Below, piece after piece: positions 42,994 to 51,383 of a stretch of DNA of 64,000 nt (positions are counted from its first letter, which is position 1; the number at the start of each line of letters is the position of its first letter). The notes beneath the pieces are model-generated. The model saw only the letters and a program-made list of their open reading frames with translations, ran no database searches and was not told where the DNA came from. This stretch comes from Streptomyces sp. CB02056. Its GTDB lineage: Bacteria > Actinomycetota > Actinomycetes > Streptomycetales > Streptomycetaceae. A program made the translations under genes and the position numbers. The stretch is taken from contig NZ_LIPD01000001.1 of NCBI RefSeq assembly GCF_001905545.1, positions 455,538 to 519,537 on the forward strand. The letters run 5' to 3'.

Positions 42994-44250
42994 ATGGCCG
43001 ACAGGCGCGGAATCGCAGCTCTCGGCGGCATCTCGCTGGCCCTCGCCGTGCTGGCCCCGCTGGCCGGCTGCACGGCCCGGGACGAGGAGCCGGTCGGACC
43101 GCACCGGGTCGACGCGGCCCCGCTGGTCCACCTCTCGGCGGACGCCAAGGCCGACCCCTCCCAGCCGGTCACCGTGACGGCCGTCCAGGACAGCCGGCTC
43201 ACCGACGTCACCGTGGTCGGCCCGGACGGCCGGGTGGTCGCCGGGAAGCTCGCCGAGGACCAGCGCAGCTGGCAGACCACCGGCCGGCTGAAGGCCGCCA
43301 CCGCGTACACGGTGCGGATCTCCGCCGACGACGGCAAGGGCGGCCGCGGCGACACCACCGCGAGCTTCAGCACCCTCGCCGCCGAACGCCTGCTCACCGC
43401 CAAGCTCGGCCCGGACTCCTCCGGCAGCGGCGTCTACGGGGTGGGCCAGCCGCTCACCGTGGAGCTCTCCGAGGCGGTGAAGGACCCCCAGGCCCGCCAG
43501 GAGGTCGAGCGCGCCCTGACCGTCGGCTCCCAGCCCGCCGTCACCGGCGCCTGGTACTGGGTGGACGACAAGAACCTGCACTTCCGTCCGGAGGACTACT
43601 GGCCGGCCGGGACGACCGTCTCACTGGCCTTCGACGGCACCGGCAGCCGGATCGCCGACGGCCTGTACGGCGGTGACCGCAGCTCGCTGAAGCTGCGGAT
43701 CGGCGAGCGGGTGGAGTCGGTGATCGACGCGGCCGCCCACGAGCTCACCCTGAAGCGTGACGGCGAGGCGCTGCGGACCATCCCGGTCACCACCGGCAAG
43801 CCCGGCTTCGACACCCGCAACGGCGTCAAGGTGGTGCTCGGCCAGGAGCGGTCGGTCCGGATGAACGGCGAGACGATCGGGATAGCGCCGGGCAGCACGG
43901 AGTCCTACGACCTCGACGTGCTCTGGGCCACCCGGGTGACCTGGAGCGGCGAGTACGTCCACGCGGCGCCCTGGTCGGTCGGCTCGCAGGGCGTCGAGAA
44001 CGTCAGCCACGGCTGTACCGGCATGAGCACCGGCAACGCCGAGTGGTTCTTCCAGCACACCCGGGTGGGGGACCTGGTGACGGTGGTGAACAGCCGCGGC
44101 GGCCGGATGGAGCCCTTCGGCAACGGCTTCGGGGACTGGAACATCGCCTGGACGGACTGGGTCAAGCACAGCGCCTCCGGACAGCCCGTCAGCACCACCG
44201 CACCGGCCTCCCAGGCCCCCGCCGCCGGGATGGTCCGCCCCGAGCTCTGA
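42994..44250 (+). CDS. Lipoprotein L,D-transpeptidase (YkuD domain)
   Basis: A 418-residue cell-wall cross-linking enzyme that makes 3-3 bonds between meso- or LL-DAP stems. The signal peptide ends with the lipobox LAGC near residue 26. Then come two Ig-like/BID domains (about 40-265, with SQPAVTGAWYWVDDKNLHFRP and YWPAGTTVSL) and the C-terminal YkuD domain with the catalytic pattern SHGCTGMSTGNAEWFF. The ATG at 42994 has CGGAGG just upstream. The layout matches Mycobacterium LdtMt2-type enzymes. It stands between ctaF and a convergent GntR gene. Confidence 0.95.
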   Translation: MADRRGIAALGGISLALAVLAPLAGCTARDEEPVGPHRVDAAPLVHLSADAKADPSQPVTVTAVQDSRLTDVTVVGPDGRVVAGKLAEDQRSWQTTGRLKAATAYTVRISADDGKGGRGDTTASFSTLAAERLLTAKLGPDSSGSGVYGVGQPLTVELSEAVKDPQARQEVERALTVGSQPAVTGAWYWVDDKNLHFRPEDYWPAGTTVSLAFDGTGSRIADGLYGGDRSSLKLRIGERVESVIDAAAHELTLKRDGEALRTIPVTTGKPGFDTRNGVKVVLGQERSVRMNGETIGIAPGSTESYDLDVLWATRVTWSGEYVHAAPWSVGSQGVENVSHGCTGMSTGNAEWFFQHTRVGDLVTVVNSRGGRMEPFGNGFGDWNIAWTDWVKHSASGQPVSTTAPASQAPAAGMVRPEL

Positions 44251-44261
44251 GACCCCCTGAG

Positions 44262-44277
44262 GCCCCCTCCGGGGGGC
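44262..44277. terminator. Short hairpin between convergent L,D-transpeptidase and GntR genes
   Basis: GCCCCC-TCCG-GGGGGC, a 6-bp GC stem in a 29-bp gap. Confidence 0.45.
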
Positions 44278-44279
44278 GC

Positions 44280-44651
44280 TCAGCCCTGCGGGTAGGCCAG
44301 CCGCAGGGCGGTGTCCACGGCGGCCAGGGCCTCCGCGCGAGAGACGCCCAGGCGGCTCGCCCGGGCGGCGTACTCGGCGGCGGCCTCGGCGGCCAGCCGG
44401 TGCGCGGCGTCCCCGGTGGCGGCGATCAGCGTGCCGCGCCGGCCGTGGGTCTCCACCACGCCGTCCGCCTCCAGCTCGCGGTAGGCCCGGGCGACGGTGC
44501 CGGCCGCCAGCCCCAGCTCCTCGGCCAGGGCGCGGACGGTGGGCAGCCGCAGCCCGGTCGGCAGCTCGCCGGAGCGGGCCCGGTCGGCGATCTGGGCGCG
44601 GATCTGCTCGTACGGGGGAGTGGCCGAGGCGGGGTCGACGGACAGCTGCAC
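44280..44651 (-). CDS. GntR family regulator, YtrA-type
   Basis: A 123-residue repressor-like protein. The winged HTH is in PPYEQIRAQIADRARSGELP, then TGLRLPTVRALAEELGLAAGTVARAYRELEADGVVETHGRRGTLI; only a short helical tail of about 50 residues follows, the YtrA subgroup. Such regulators usually control adjacent ABC transporters, but none is next to it here. The GTG at 44651 has AGGAG 5 nt upstream. It may instead be autoregulated or act on distant genes. Confidence 0.92.
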   Translation of the reverse strand: MQLSVDPASATPPYEQIRAQIADRARSGELPTGLRLPTVRALAEELGLAAGTVARAYRELEADGVVETHGRRGTLIAATGDAAHRLAAEAAAEYAARASRLGVSRAEALAAVDTALRLAYPQG

Positions 44652-44690
44652 GGGGGCTCCTGAGGACGCGGGCGGCGGGTACGGGAAAGC

Positions 44691-44730
44691 CCGAGGGCCG
44701 CCGACCAGAACTCTGGTCAGCGGCCCTCGG
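44691..44730. terminator. Terminator of the ctaE-qcrCAB unit
   Basis: Two complementary arms of 19 nt with one mismatch (44691-44709 and 44712-44730, right arm ending in CGGCCCTCGG), 25 bp past the qcrB stop. It also lies just upstream of the GntR start. Confidence 0.82.
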
Positions 44731-44754
44731 GGTGACGCGGTGGTGCCTACGGGA

Positions 44755-46416
44755 TCAGTGGTGGCCGTGGCCGCTGGTGATCTCGTGGTGCTCCTCGGCG
44801 GTCGGCTTGGGGATCTGGCTGCCCTCGCCGTAGAAGCCGCGGGAGAGCTTGGCCCGGGTGCGGGTGACGACGCCGGCCTTGCGGGCCACGCCGTTCTCGT
44901 CCGTCTGGGCCGGCAGCTCGACCGGCTGGTTCTGGTCGTGCGCGGTGAGCTTGTACAGGTCCTTCTGCGGCAGCTGGGTGTGCACCTCGACGAACTCGCC
45001 GTGCGGCAGGCGCTTGATGACGCCCGACTCGCGGCCGTGCAGCACCTTCTCCTTGTCACGGCGCTGGAGGCCGAGGCACCAGCGCTTGGTGATGATGAAG
45101 ACGACGACCGGGACGACGAAGAAGCCGACGCGGACGAAGTAGGTGACCGAGTTGATCGACAGGTGCAGGTGGGTGGCGAACAGGTCGTTGCCACCGGCCA
45201 TCAGCAGGATCAGGTAGAGGCTGATCCAGGCGGCGCCCAGGGCGGTGCGGACCGGGGCGTTGCGCGGGCGGTCCAGGATGTGGTGCTCGCGCTTGTCGCC
45301 GGTGATCCAGCCCTCGATGAACGGGTAGGCCGCGATCGAGACCAGGACCAGCGGGAAGATCGCCAGCGGGACCATGACACCCAGGTTGAGGGTGTGGCCG
45401 CCCCAGACGCTGATCTCCCAGCCGGGCATGATCCGGATCAGGCCCTCGGAGAAGCCCATGTACCAGTCGGGCTGGGCGTCCGTGGACACCTGGTCGGGAC
45501 GGTACGGGCCGTACGCCCAGATCGGGTTGATCGTGGCGATCGCCGAGATGACGGCGATGAGGCCGAACACCAGGAAGAAGAAGCCACCGGCCTTGGCCAT
45601 GTAGACCGGCATCAGCGGCATGCCGACGACGTTCTTCTCGGTCTTGCCCGGGCCCGCCCACTGGGTGTGCTTGTGGTAGAAGACCAGGATCAGGTGGGCC
45701 ACCAGCAGGCCGAGCATGATGCCCGGGATCAGCAGCACGTGGATGGTGAAGAACCGCGGCACGATGTCGTGGCCGGGGAACTCGCCCCCGAACAGGAACA
45801 TCTGGACGTAGGTGCCGATCAGCGGGACGGCGAGGATCGCGCCTTCCATGAAGCGGATACCGGTGCCCGACAGCAGGTCGTCCGGCAGGGAGTAGCCGAA
45901 GAAGCCGTCGAACATGCCCAGGATCAGCAGCAGGAAGCCGAAGACCCAGTTGATCTCACGCGGCTTGCGGAACGCGCCGGTGAAGAACACGCGCATCATG
46001 TGGACGAGCATCGCGGCCACGAAGACCAGGGCGGCCCAGTGGTGGATCTGCCGGATCAGCAGACCGCCGCGGACCTCGAAGCTGATGTCCACCGTGGAGG
46101 CGTAGGCCTCCGACATCGGGATGCCCTTGAGCGGCACGTACGAGCCGTCGTAGACGACCTCGGCCATCGAGGGCTTGAAGAACAGCGTCAGGTAGACACC
46201 GGTCAGGATGATGATGACGAAGGTGTAGAGGCAGATCTCGCCCAGCATGAAGGACCAGTGGTCCGGGAAGATCTTCCGCAGGTTGGCCTTGGCGAGGGAG
46301 TAGATCCCCAGCCGGCCGTCAGTCCAGTCAGCCGCGGCTTCCCACTTGTTGGCGGGCTTTTCACGCGTGCTGGAGGGCTTGGCGGCACCGGTCGTGGTGC
46401 TGCTCGCGCTACTCAT
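44755..46416 (-). CDS. qcrB: Cytochrome bc1 complex, cytochrome b subunit
   Basis: A 553-residue menaquinol-oxidising cytochrome b, longer than mitochondrial forms because of an actinobacterial C-terminal extension. It has about eight or nine membrane helices; two histidine pairs bind the haems (IRQIHHWAALVFVAAMLVHMMR in helix B and HVLLIPGIMLGLLVAHLILVFYHKH in helix D). The Qo site PEWY variant reads AQPDWYMGFSEG. The ATG at 46416 overlaps the qcrA stop as ATGA. Partner of QcrA and QcrC. Confidence 0.98.
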   Translation of the reverse strand: MSSASSTTTGAAKPSSTREKPANKWEAAADWTDGRLGIYSLAKANLRKIFPDHWSFMLGEICLYTFVIIILTGVYLTLFFKPSMAEVVYDGSYVPLKGIPMSEAYASTVDISFEVRGGLLIRQIHHWAALVFVAAMLVHMMRVFFTGAFRKPREINWVFGFLLLILGMFDGFFGYSLPDDLLSGTGIRFMEGAILAVPLIGTYVQMFLFGGEFPGHDIVPRFFTIHVLLIPGIMLGLLVAHLILVFYHKHTQWAGPGKTEKNVVGMPLMPVYMAKAGGFFFLVFGLIAVISAIATINPIWAYGPYRPDQVSTDAQPDWYMGFSEGLIRIMPGWEISVWGGHTLNLGVMVPLAIFPLVLVSIAAYPFIEGWITGDKREHHILDRPRNAPVRTALGAAWISLYLILLMAGGNDLFATHLHLSINSVTYFVRVGFFVVPVVVFIITKRWCLGLQRRDKEKVLHGRESGVIKRLPHGEFVEVHTQLPQKDLYKLTAHDQNQPVELPAQTDENGVARKAGVVTRTRAKLSRGFYGEGSQIPKPTAEEHHEITSGHGHH

Positions 46417-47477
46417 CGAGCACGCTCCCAGTAGCTCGGGCCGACGGGCTCCGCGAAGTCGCCGGTGGCGACCAGGTTGCCCTTCTCGTCAGTGATGATC
46501 TTCAGCTGCGGCAGCGGGTGGCCGGCCGGGCCGAAGATCACGCGGGCGCCGTCCGCCAGGTCGAAGGTCGACTGGTGGCAGGGGCAGAGCGCGTGGTGGG
46601 TCTGCTGCTCGTACAGGCTGATCGGGCAGCCGACGTGGGTGCAGATCTTGGAGTAGGCGAGGATGCCCTCGAAACCCAGCTCCTTGGACTTGTCGTCCTT
46701 GATGTCCTCGGGCGCGATGCGGACCAGCATCAGGGCGTCCTTGGCGATCCGCTGCTGGAAGTCCTCGCTGTGCGTGGACAGGCCCTCCGGCATGGCGAAC
46801 GTGAGCGAGCCGACGATGATGTCCTCGGGCTTCATCGGCTGCATGGTGTTCATGTTGATGAGCTGCAGCGGCTTGGTCTCGGTCGCCTCCTTCCAACCGG
46901 TCTCCTTGAGCTTCTTCTCGGGAAGCGGGCCAAGGTCACGGAGCAGGACCACGCCGGAGAGCGGGACCAGCGCCATGGAGCCGATCAGGGTGTTGCGGAT
47001 CATCTTGCGGCGGCCGAAGCCGGACTCGGCGGCACCGGTCTTGAACTGCTCGATGACGTCGTTGCGGACCTCGTCGGAGGCCTCGATCGGGTGACGCTCG
47101 GCGGGCAGCTCGACGTCCGACATCAGCGTGCGGGCCCAGTGGACCGCACCCGCGCCGATCATGAACAGCGCGACGCCCAGGGTCAGGCCGAGCGCGAAGT
47201 TCAGCGCGCTGACGTGACCGAGCGGGAAGATGTAGACGATCTTGTCCGGGTCGATGGCCACGTACGAGGCGATGAACCCGACGGTGGCGAGCATCGAGAC
47301 CACGAACATCAGCGAGACCTGGCGCTCGGCACGCGACGCGGCCTTCTCGTCGATGTCGGTGCGACGGGGCTCGTGGGCCGGCAGGCCCGGGTCGGCGAAC
47401 GGGCTGCCGTGGTCGGCCACCTCGCCGGCGGAGCCGTGCGGCTCCGGGAGCTTCTCTTCTGACATGTCGTGGCTCAT
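46413..47477 (-). CDS. qcrA: Cytochrome bc1 complex, Rieske iron-sulfur subunit
   Basis: A 354-residue actinobacterial Rieske protein with three N-terminal membrane helices (about residues 50-75, 85-110 and 165-190) rather than one. The C-terminal domain holds the [2Fe-2S] ligands in CTHVGCP and CPCHQSTFD, with disulfide cysteines nearby. The ATG at 47477 overlaps the qcrC stop as ATGA. It passes electrons from menaquinol at QcrB to QcrC. Cluster assembly needs the Fe-S machinery. Confidence 0.97.
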   Translation of the reverse strand: MSHDMSEEKLPEPHGSAGEVADHGSPFADPGLPAHEPRRTDIDEKAASRAERQVSLMFVVSMLATVGFIASYVAIDPDKIVYIFPLGHVSALNFALGLTLGVALFMIGAGAVHWARTLMSDVELPAERHPIEASDEVRNDVIEQFKTGAAESGFGRRKMIRNTLIGSMALVPLSGVVLLRDLGPLPEKKLKETGWKEATETKPLQLINMNTMQPMKPEDIIVGSLTFAMPEGLSTHSEDFQQRIAKDALMLVRIAPEDIKDDKSKELGFEGILAYSKICTHVGCPISLYEQQTHHALCPCHQSTFDLADGARVIFGPAGHPLPQLKIITDEKGNLVATGDFAEPVGPSYWERAR

Positions 47478-48283
47478 GACTTCTTGGCCTTGGTGGTGTG
47501 GGCGGCGACCCAGATCGCGACCGCGATGAGCGTGCCGAGGCCGAAGATCCAGCCGAACAGACCCTCGGTCACCGGACCGAGGCTGCCCAGGGTGAGACCG
47601 CCGGGGTTGGGCTCATCGTTGGTGGTGTGGCGGACGAAGGCCACGATCTGCTTCTTCTGCTCCTCGGGCATGGTGGTGTCCGGGAACGACGGCATGTTCT
47701 GCGGGCCGGTCTGCATGGCCTCGTAGATGTGCTTGGCGTCCACGCCCTCCAGCGAGGGGGCGTACTTGCCCTTGGTCAGGGCACCACCCTGGCCGGCGAA
47801 GTTGTGGCACTGGGCGCAGTTGGTGCGGAACAGCTCGCCACCCTTGGAGACGTCCTCGGGGTTGGTCGAGGTGAACTGCTCCTCCGTCGGGGTCACCGGG
47901 CCGGGACCGAGGGAGGCGACGAAGGCGGCGAGCTGGTCGATCTCCGCCTGCGAGTAGATGTTCTTCTTGCGCGGGACCTGGGCGCCGGGCTGCTGGGCCG
48001 GCATGCGGCCGGTGCCGACCTGGAAGTCGACAGCGGCGGAGCCGACGCCGACCAGGCTCGGACCGTCACTGCTGCCCTGGCCGTTCAGGCCGTGGCAGGA
48101 GGAGCAGCCCACGGCGAAGAGCTTCTTGCCCTCATCGATCGCGAGCGACTGCGCGGCGACGTCGGCCTGCGCCTTGTCGGCGGGCGCGAACGCGGCGTAC
48201 AGCCCCCCGGTTGCCGCCAGGGCGAGAAGTAGGACGACCAGCGCCGCCAATGGGTGGCGCCGTCGTGCGGAGAGCTTTTTCAC
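47474..48283 (-). CDS. qcrC: Cytochrome bc1 complex, dihaem cytochrome c subunit
   Basis: A 269-residue dihaem cytochrome c1. It has an N-terminal signal-anchor helix, two class I cytochrome c domains with haem motifs CSSCHG (about residue 60) and CAQCHN (about 160), methionine ligands in RMPAQQPG and QNMPSFPD, and a C-terminal membrane helix ending in KAKKS. The dihaem form replaces soluble cytochrome c in actinobacteria, feeding CtaC directly. The GTG is at 48283; the ribosome site is weak. ctaE lies 187 bp upstream. Confidence 0.97.
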   Translation of the reverse strand: MKKLSARRRHPLAALVVLLLALAATGGLYAAFAPADKAQADVAAQSLAIDEGKKLFAVGCSSCHGLNGQGSSDGPSLVGVGSAAVDFQVGTGRMPAQQPGAQVPRKKNIYSQAEIDQLAAFVASLGPGPVTPTEEQFTSTNPEDVSKGGELFRTNCAQCHNFAGQGGALTKGKYAPSLEGVDAKHIYEAMQTGPQNMPSFPDTTMPEEQKKQIVAFVRHTTNDEPNPGGLTLGSLGPVTEGLFGWIFGLGTLIAVAIWVAAHTTKAKKS

Positions 48284-48470
48284 GGAATAACCCCGGTGTC
48301 AGGATCTGGTCGACTGGTGGGTGCACCCGGCGGCCGGTCTGGCCGGCACGAGGCTGCCTGTCTAGGGCTGCGCGCGCGGTCGGTCGGTGGGAGCGTCGGC
48401 ACCGGCAGAAGCGGCCCGTCGCCGGTGAGGGCGGGGGCCGCAGCCGGTGGCCAGCGACCTGATCAGCTGG

Positions 48471-49091
48471 TTACTTGATCAGGTAGATGGTCGCGAACAG
48501 GCCGATCCACACGACGTCGACGAAGTGCCAGTAGTACGACACGACGATCGCGGCGGTGGCCTGCTCGTGCGTGAAGCGCTTGGCTGCGTACGTCCGTCCC
48601 AGGACCAGCAGGAAGGCGATCAGACCACCCGTCACGTGCAGCCCGTGGAAGCCGGTGGTCAGGTAGAACACCGTGCCGTACGGGTCGGAGGACAGCGACA
48701 GGCCGTCCTTCTTGACCAGCTCGGTGTACTCGAAGACCTGGCCGCCGATGAAGACCGCGCCCATGGCGAACGTGAGGATGAACCACGCCCGGAGCTTCTT
48801 CACGTCTCCGCGCTCGGCGGCGAACACGCCGAGCTGACAGGTCAGCGAGGAGAGCACCAGGATCGTGGTGTTGACCGAGGAGAAGGGCACGTTGAGGGCG
48901 TGGGCCTTCTCGGTCCAGAACTCCGGCCCCTTGACGGAGCGGAGCGTGAAGTACATCGCGAAGAGGGCCGCGAAGAACATCAACTCGGAACTGAGCCAGA
49001 CGATCGTTCCGACGCTGACCATGTTCGGCCGGTTGACCGATCCGTGCGCGTGCCCGGTTTCTACTGCTGTTGCTGTCGCCACGACGGACAT
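48471..49091 (-). CDS. ctaE: Cytochrome c oxidase (aa3) subunit III
   Basis: A 206-residue, five-helix subunit ([38 protein letters not shown] and [20 protein letters not shown] are diagnostic). It lacks the first two helices of mitochondrial COX3, as is normal for this family. AGGGA lies about 10 nt before the ATG at 49091. It heads the ctaE-qcrC-qcrA-qcrB unit, separate from ctaC-D-F on the other strand. Confidence 0.97.
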   Translation of the reverse strand: MSVVATATAVETGHAHGSVNRPNMVSVGTIVWLSSELMFFAALFAMYFTLRSVKGPEFWTEKAHALNVPFSSVNTTILVLSSLTCQLGVFAAERGDVKKLRAWFILTFAMGAVFIGGQVFEYTELVKKDGLSLSSDPYGTVFYLTTGFHGLHVTGGLIAFLLVLGRTYAAKRFTHEQATAAIVVSYYWHFVDVVWIGLFATIYLIK

Positions 49092-49487
49092 TATGTCGGT
49101 CCCTTATTCCGTCTTCACGTCGGGGGGTGTCCCTCGGAGTGTCCGGTGCGTGCGGTATGCCCGCTTGGGGGGCGACGGGGTGCCCGTACGGGGGGTGAGC
49201 AGCGGCGTGTCCCTTTTCTGATGGTTCCTCGGAGGAGCTTGGACCCCGTTGCCCGGCGCGCCGGTGCACGGTCGGAGTAGCCGAGGGAGGTAGGGGGGAA
49301 GGCGCCCGGGTGAGCCGTACGGGTGGACCGGGCGGGGTCGGGTGACGGGCCGTCCTCCAGGCGGGTGAGTCCAGGGCGCGGCGGCTTGAGGAGGAACGTG
49401 CGCGAGGGGGACTCGGCGGAGGGTGATCGGGAGTAGCATCCGGATCAGGCGAACGTGGTCCGGATCACACTTGAGGGAGCAGGGCCC
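49092..49487. other. Divergent intergenic region between ctaE and the receiver-domain gene
   Basis: 396 bp without a credible gene. The minus strand before ctaE is rich in C runs; the octamer GTGTCCCT occurs at 49127 and again near 49208. No known operator is recognised. Confidence 0.4.
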
Positions 49488-49913
49488 ATGGCGTACACGA
49501 CCGATGAGACGCTCACCGTCCTCGTCTACAGCGACGACCGCAACACCCGCGAGCAGGTGCTGACGGCGCTCGGCCGCCGCCCTGCCGAGGACCTTCCGGA
49601 ACTGTCCTACCTGGAGTGCGCGACCACCCCCGCGGTGCTCAAGGCACTGGAGAAGGGGGGAGTGGACCTCTGCGTGCTGGACGGCGAGGCCGTTCCGGCC
49701 GGCGGGCTGGGCCTCGGGCGCCAGCTCAAGGACGAGATCTACGGCTGCCCGCCGGTCCTGGTGCTGATCGGCCGGCCGCAGGACTCCTGGCTGGCCGCCT
49801 GGAGCCGGGCCGACGCCGCGATCTCCCGTCCGGTGGAGCCGGTGGCGCTGGCCGGGGCGGTCGCCACCCTGCTGCGGGACCGGCTGGCGAAGCGGACTCC
49901 GGCAGTCCGCTGA
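49488..49913 (+). CDS. Stand-alone receiver-like (REC) domain protein
   Basis: A 141-residue protein with a CheY-like pattern. The beta-1 acidic pair lies in TVLVYSDDRNTREQVL, the phospho-acceptor aspartate position in VDLCVLDGEAVPAGGLG, and beta-5 is VAL-like SRPVEPVALAGAVATLL. The invariant beta-5 lysine before proline is arginine here, and the Thr/Ser of beta-4 is replaced in LVLIGRPQDSW, so phosphorylation may be impaired. There is no output domain. The ATG at 49488 follows GAGGGAG. It lies ahead of trpD in the same direction but 115 bp away. Confidence 0.8.
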   Translation: MAYTTDETLTVLVYSDDRNTREQVLTALGRRPAEDLPELSYLECATTPAVLKALEKGGVDLCVLDGEAVPAGGLGLGRQLKDEIYGCPPVLVLIGRPQDSWLAAWSRADAAISRPVEPVALAGAVATLLRDRLAKRTPAVR

Positions 49914-50028
49914 AATCCGCGCCAGGAGTAGGAAAGACAGGGGTAGAAGCGGGCGCTCCGCTCGATAGGCTGGCTCCATCCGTACGGACGTCCCCGGAGC
50001 GGGGAACCGACAACAGCTGGAGTCAGCC

Positions 50029-51105
50029 ATGGTGAACGTGAACCCTGCGAACGGCGGTAGCGACCCCGCGCAGGTGGTCCGCACCTGGCCGGACCTCCTG
50101 GCGGCACTGTTGCAGGGGGAGGACCTCGACCGCTCGTCCACCGCGTGGGCGATGGACCGGATCATGAGCGGCGAGGCGTCCCCCGTCCAGGTGGCCGGGT
50201 TCATGATCGCGCTGCGGGCCAAGGGCGAGTCGGTCGAGGAGATCGCCGGCCTGGTCGACGCGATGTACGCGCACGCCGAGCCGCTGGAGATCCCCGGCCC
50301 GGCGGTGGACATCGTCGGCACCGGCGGGGACCGGGCGAAGACCGTCAACATCTCCACCATGTCGGCGATCGTCGCGGCGGCCGCCGGCGCCAAGGTGGTC
50401 AAGCACGGCAACCGGTCGGCCTCCTCGACCAGCGGCTCCTCGGACGTGCTGGAGAAGCTCGGGGTGGCGCTGGACCTCTCCCCCCGGCGGGTCGCCGAGG
50501 TGGCCGAGGAGGTCGGGCTGACCTTCTGCTTCGCGGCGAAGTTCCACCCCTCGATGCGGCACGCCGCCACCGCGCGGCGCGACCTCGGGGTGCCGACCGC
50601 CTTCAACATCCTCGGTCCGCTGACCAACCCGGCCAAGGTCACCGCGCACGCCATCGGCTGCTTCGACACCCGGCTGTCCGGGCTGATCGCCGGGGTGCTG
50701 GCCCGGCGGGGCGCCACCGCGCTGGTCTTCCGCGGCGACGACGGGCTGGACGAGCTGACCATCACCACCACCTCGCAGGTCTGGCTGGTGCGCGACGGGG
50801 TCGTCACCGAGTCCACCTTCGACCCGCGGGACGTGGGCATCGAGCTGGTCGGCATCGAGGCGTTGCGCGGGGCGGACGCCTCGTACAACGCCGAGGTCGC
50901 GCGGCGGCTGCTGGCCGGCGAGCACGGGCCGGTGCGGGACGCCGTCCTGCTGAACACGGCGGCGGCGCTGGTCGCGCTGGAACTGGGCGACGCGCCGCTC
51001 ACCGAGCAGCTGGCGGCCGGCATGGAGCGGGCCGCGAAGGCGATCGACTCCGGTGCCGCGCAGGACCTGCTGCGGCGCTGGTCGGAGGCCACCAGCCGGG
51101 CCTGA
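50029..51105 (+). CDS. trpD: Anthranilate phosphoribosyltransferase
   Basis: The second step of tryptophan synthesis: joins anthranilate to PRPP. It has 358 residues. The PRPP-binding glycine-rich motif [21 protein letters not shown] is near residue 90, followed by [23 protein letters not shown] and [10 protein letters not shown], with the metal-binding DD-E pair in [12 protein letters not shown]. The ATG at 50029 has CTGGAG 6 nt upstream. It stands alone, apart from other trp genes, as in other streptomycetes. A hairpin follows the stop. Confidence 0.97.
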   Translation: MVNVNPANGGSDPAQVVRTWPDLLAALLQGEDLDRSSTAWAMDRIMSGEASPVQVAGFMIALRAKGESVEEIAGLVDAMYAHAEPLEIPGPAVDIVGTGGDRAKTVNISTMSAIVAAAAGAKVVKHGNRSASSTSGSSDVLEKLGVALDLSPRRVAEVAEEVGLTFCFAAKFHPSMRHAATARRDLGVPTAFNILGPLTNPAKVTAHAIGCFDTRLSGLIAGVLARRGATALVFRGDDGLDELTITTTSQVWLVRDGVVTESTFDPRDVGIELVGIEALRGADASYNAEVARRLLAGEHGPVRDAVLLNTAAALVALELGDAPLTEQLAAGMERAAKAIDSGAAQDLLRRWSEATSRA

Positions 51106-51116
51106 GGCGGTAGTTG

Positions 51117-51150
51117 GGGAGCCCGTGCCGGTACGCCGGTGCGGGCTCCC
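51117..51150. terminator. Terminator hairpin after trpD
   Basis: GGGAGCCCGTGCCGG pairs with CCGGTGCGGGCTCCC (two wobble pairs) across a short loop, 12 bp past the trpD stop. Confidence 0.7.
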
Positions 51151-51213
51151 GTGCTGTCCGGATGCTGGATGCCCGTTTGACCACCCGGTGGACCCGGCCT
51201 AGAGTCTTCGCCA

Positions 51214-51334
51214 GGTCATGAGTGACAGCGCGAAGCCCCAGCTGGCTGTCCGGCAACCCTCCGTCCGTGGCGGGGTGCCCTGGGTGAGGACCGGGTCGTC
51301 ACGGCAAGCCGTCCGTGCGACAAGCGCGGACGCC
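51214..51334 (+). promoter_or_regulatory. SAM-IV riboswitch
   Basis: The 5' leader of the next gene carries the whole SAM-IV consensus: GGTCATGAGTGACAG at the start, AAGCCCCAGCTGG, the binding-core GTCCGGCAACCCTCCG, GGCGGGGTGCCCTGGGTGA pairing back to GAGGACC, then a P4-type stem and the terminal ACAAGCGCGGACG pseudoknot segment. The match is to the actinobacterial family I know (Rfam SAM-IV). The 3' end is estimated. It should lower expression of the downstream aminotransferase when S-adenosylmethionine is high. Confidence 0.92.
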
Positions 51335-51383
51335 CGACGACTAGCACTCCCGGGGTCCCTTGCCCCAGAAGGAGTGCATCCCC

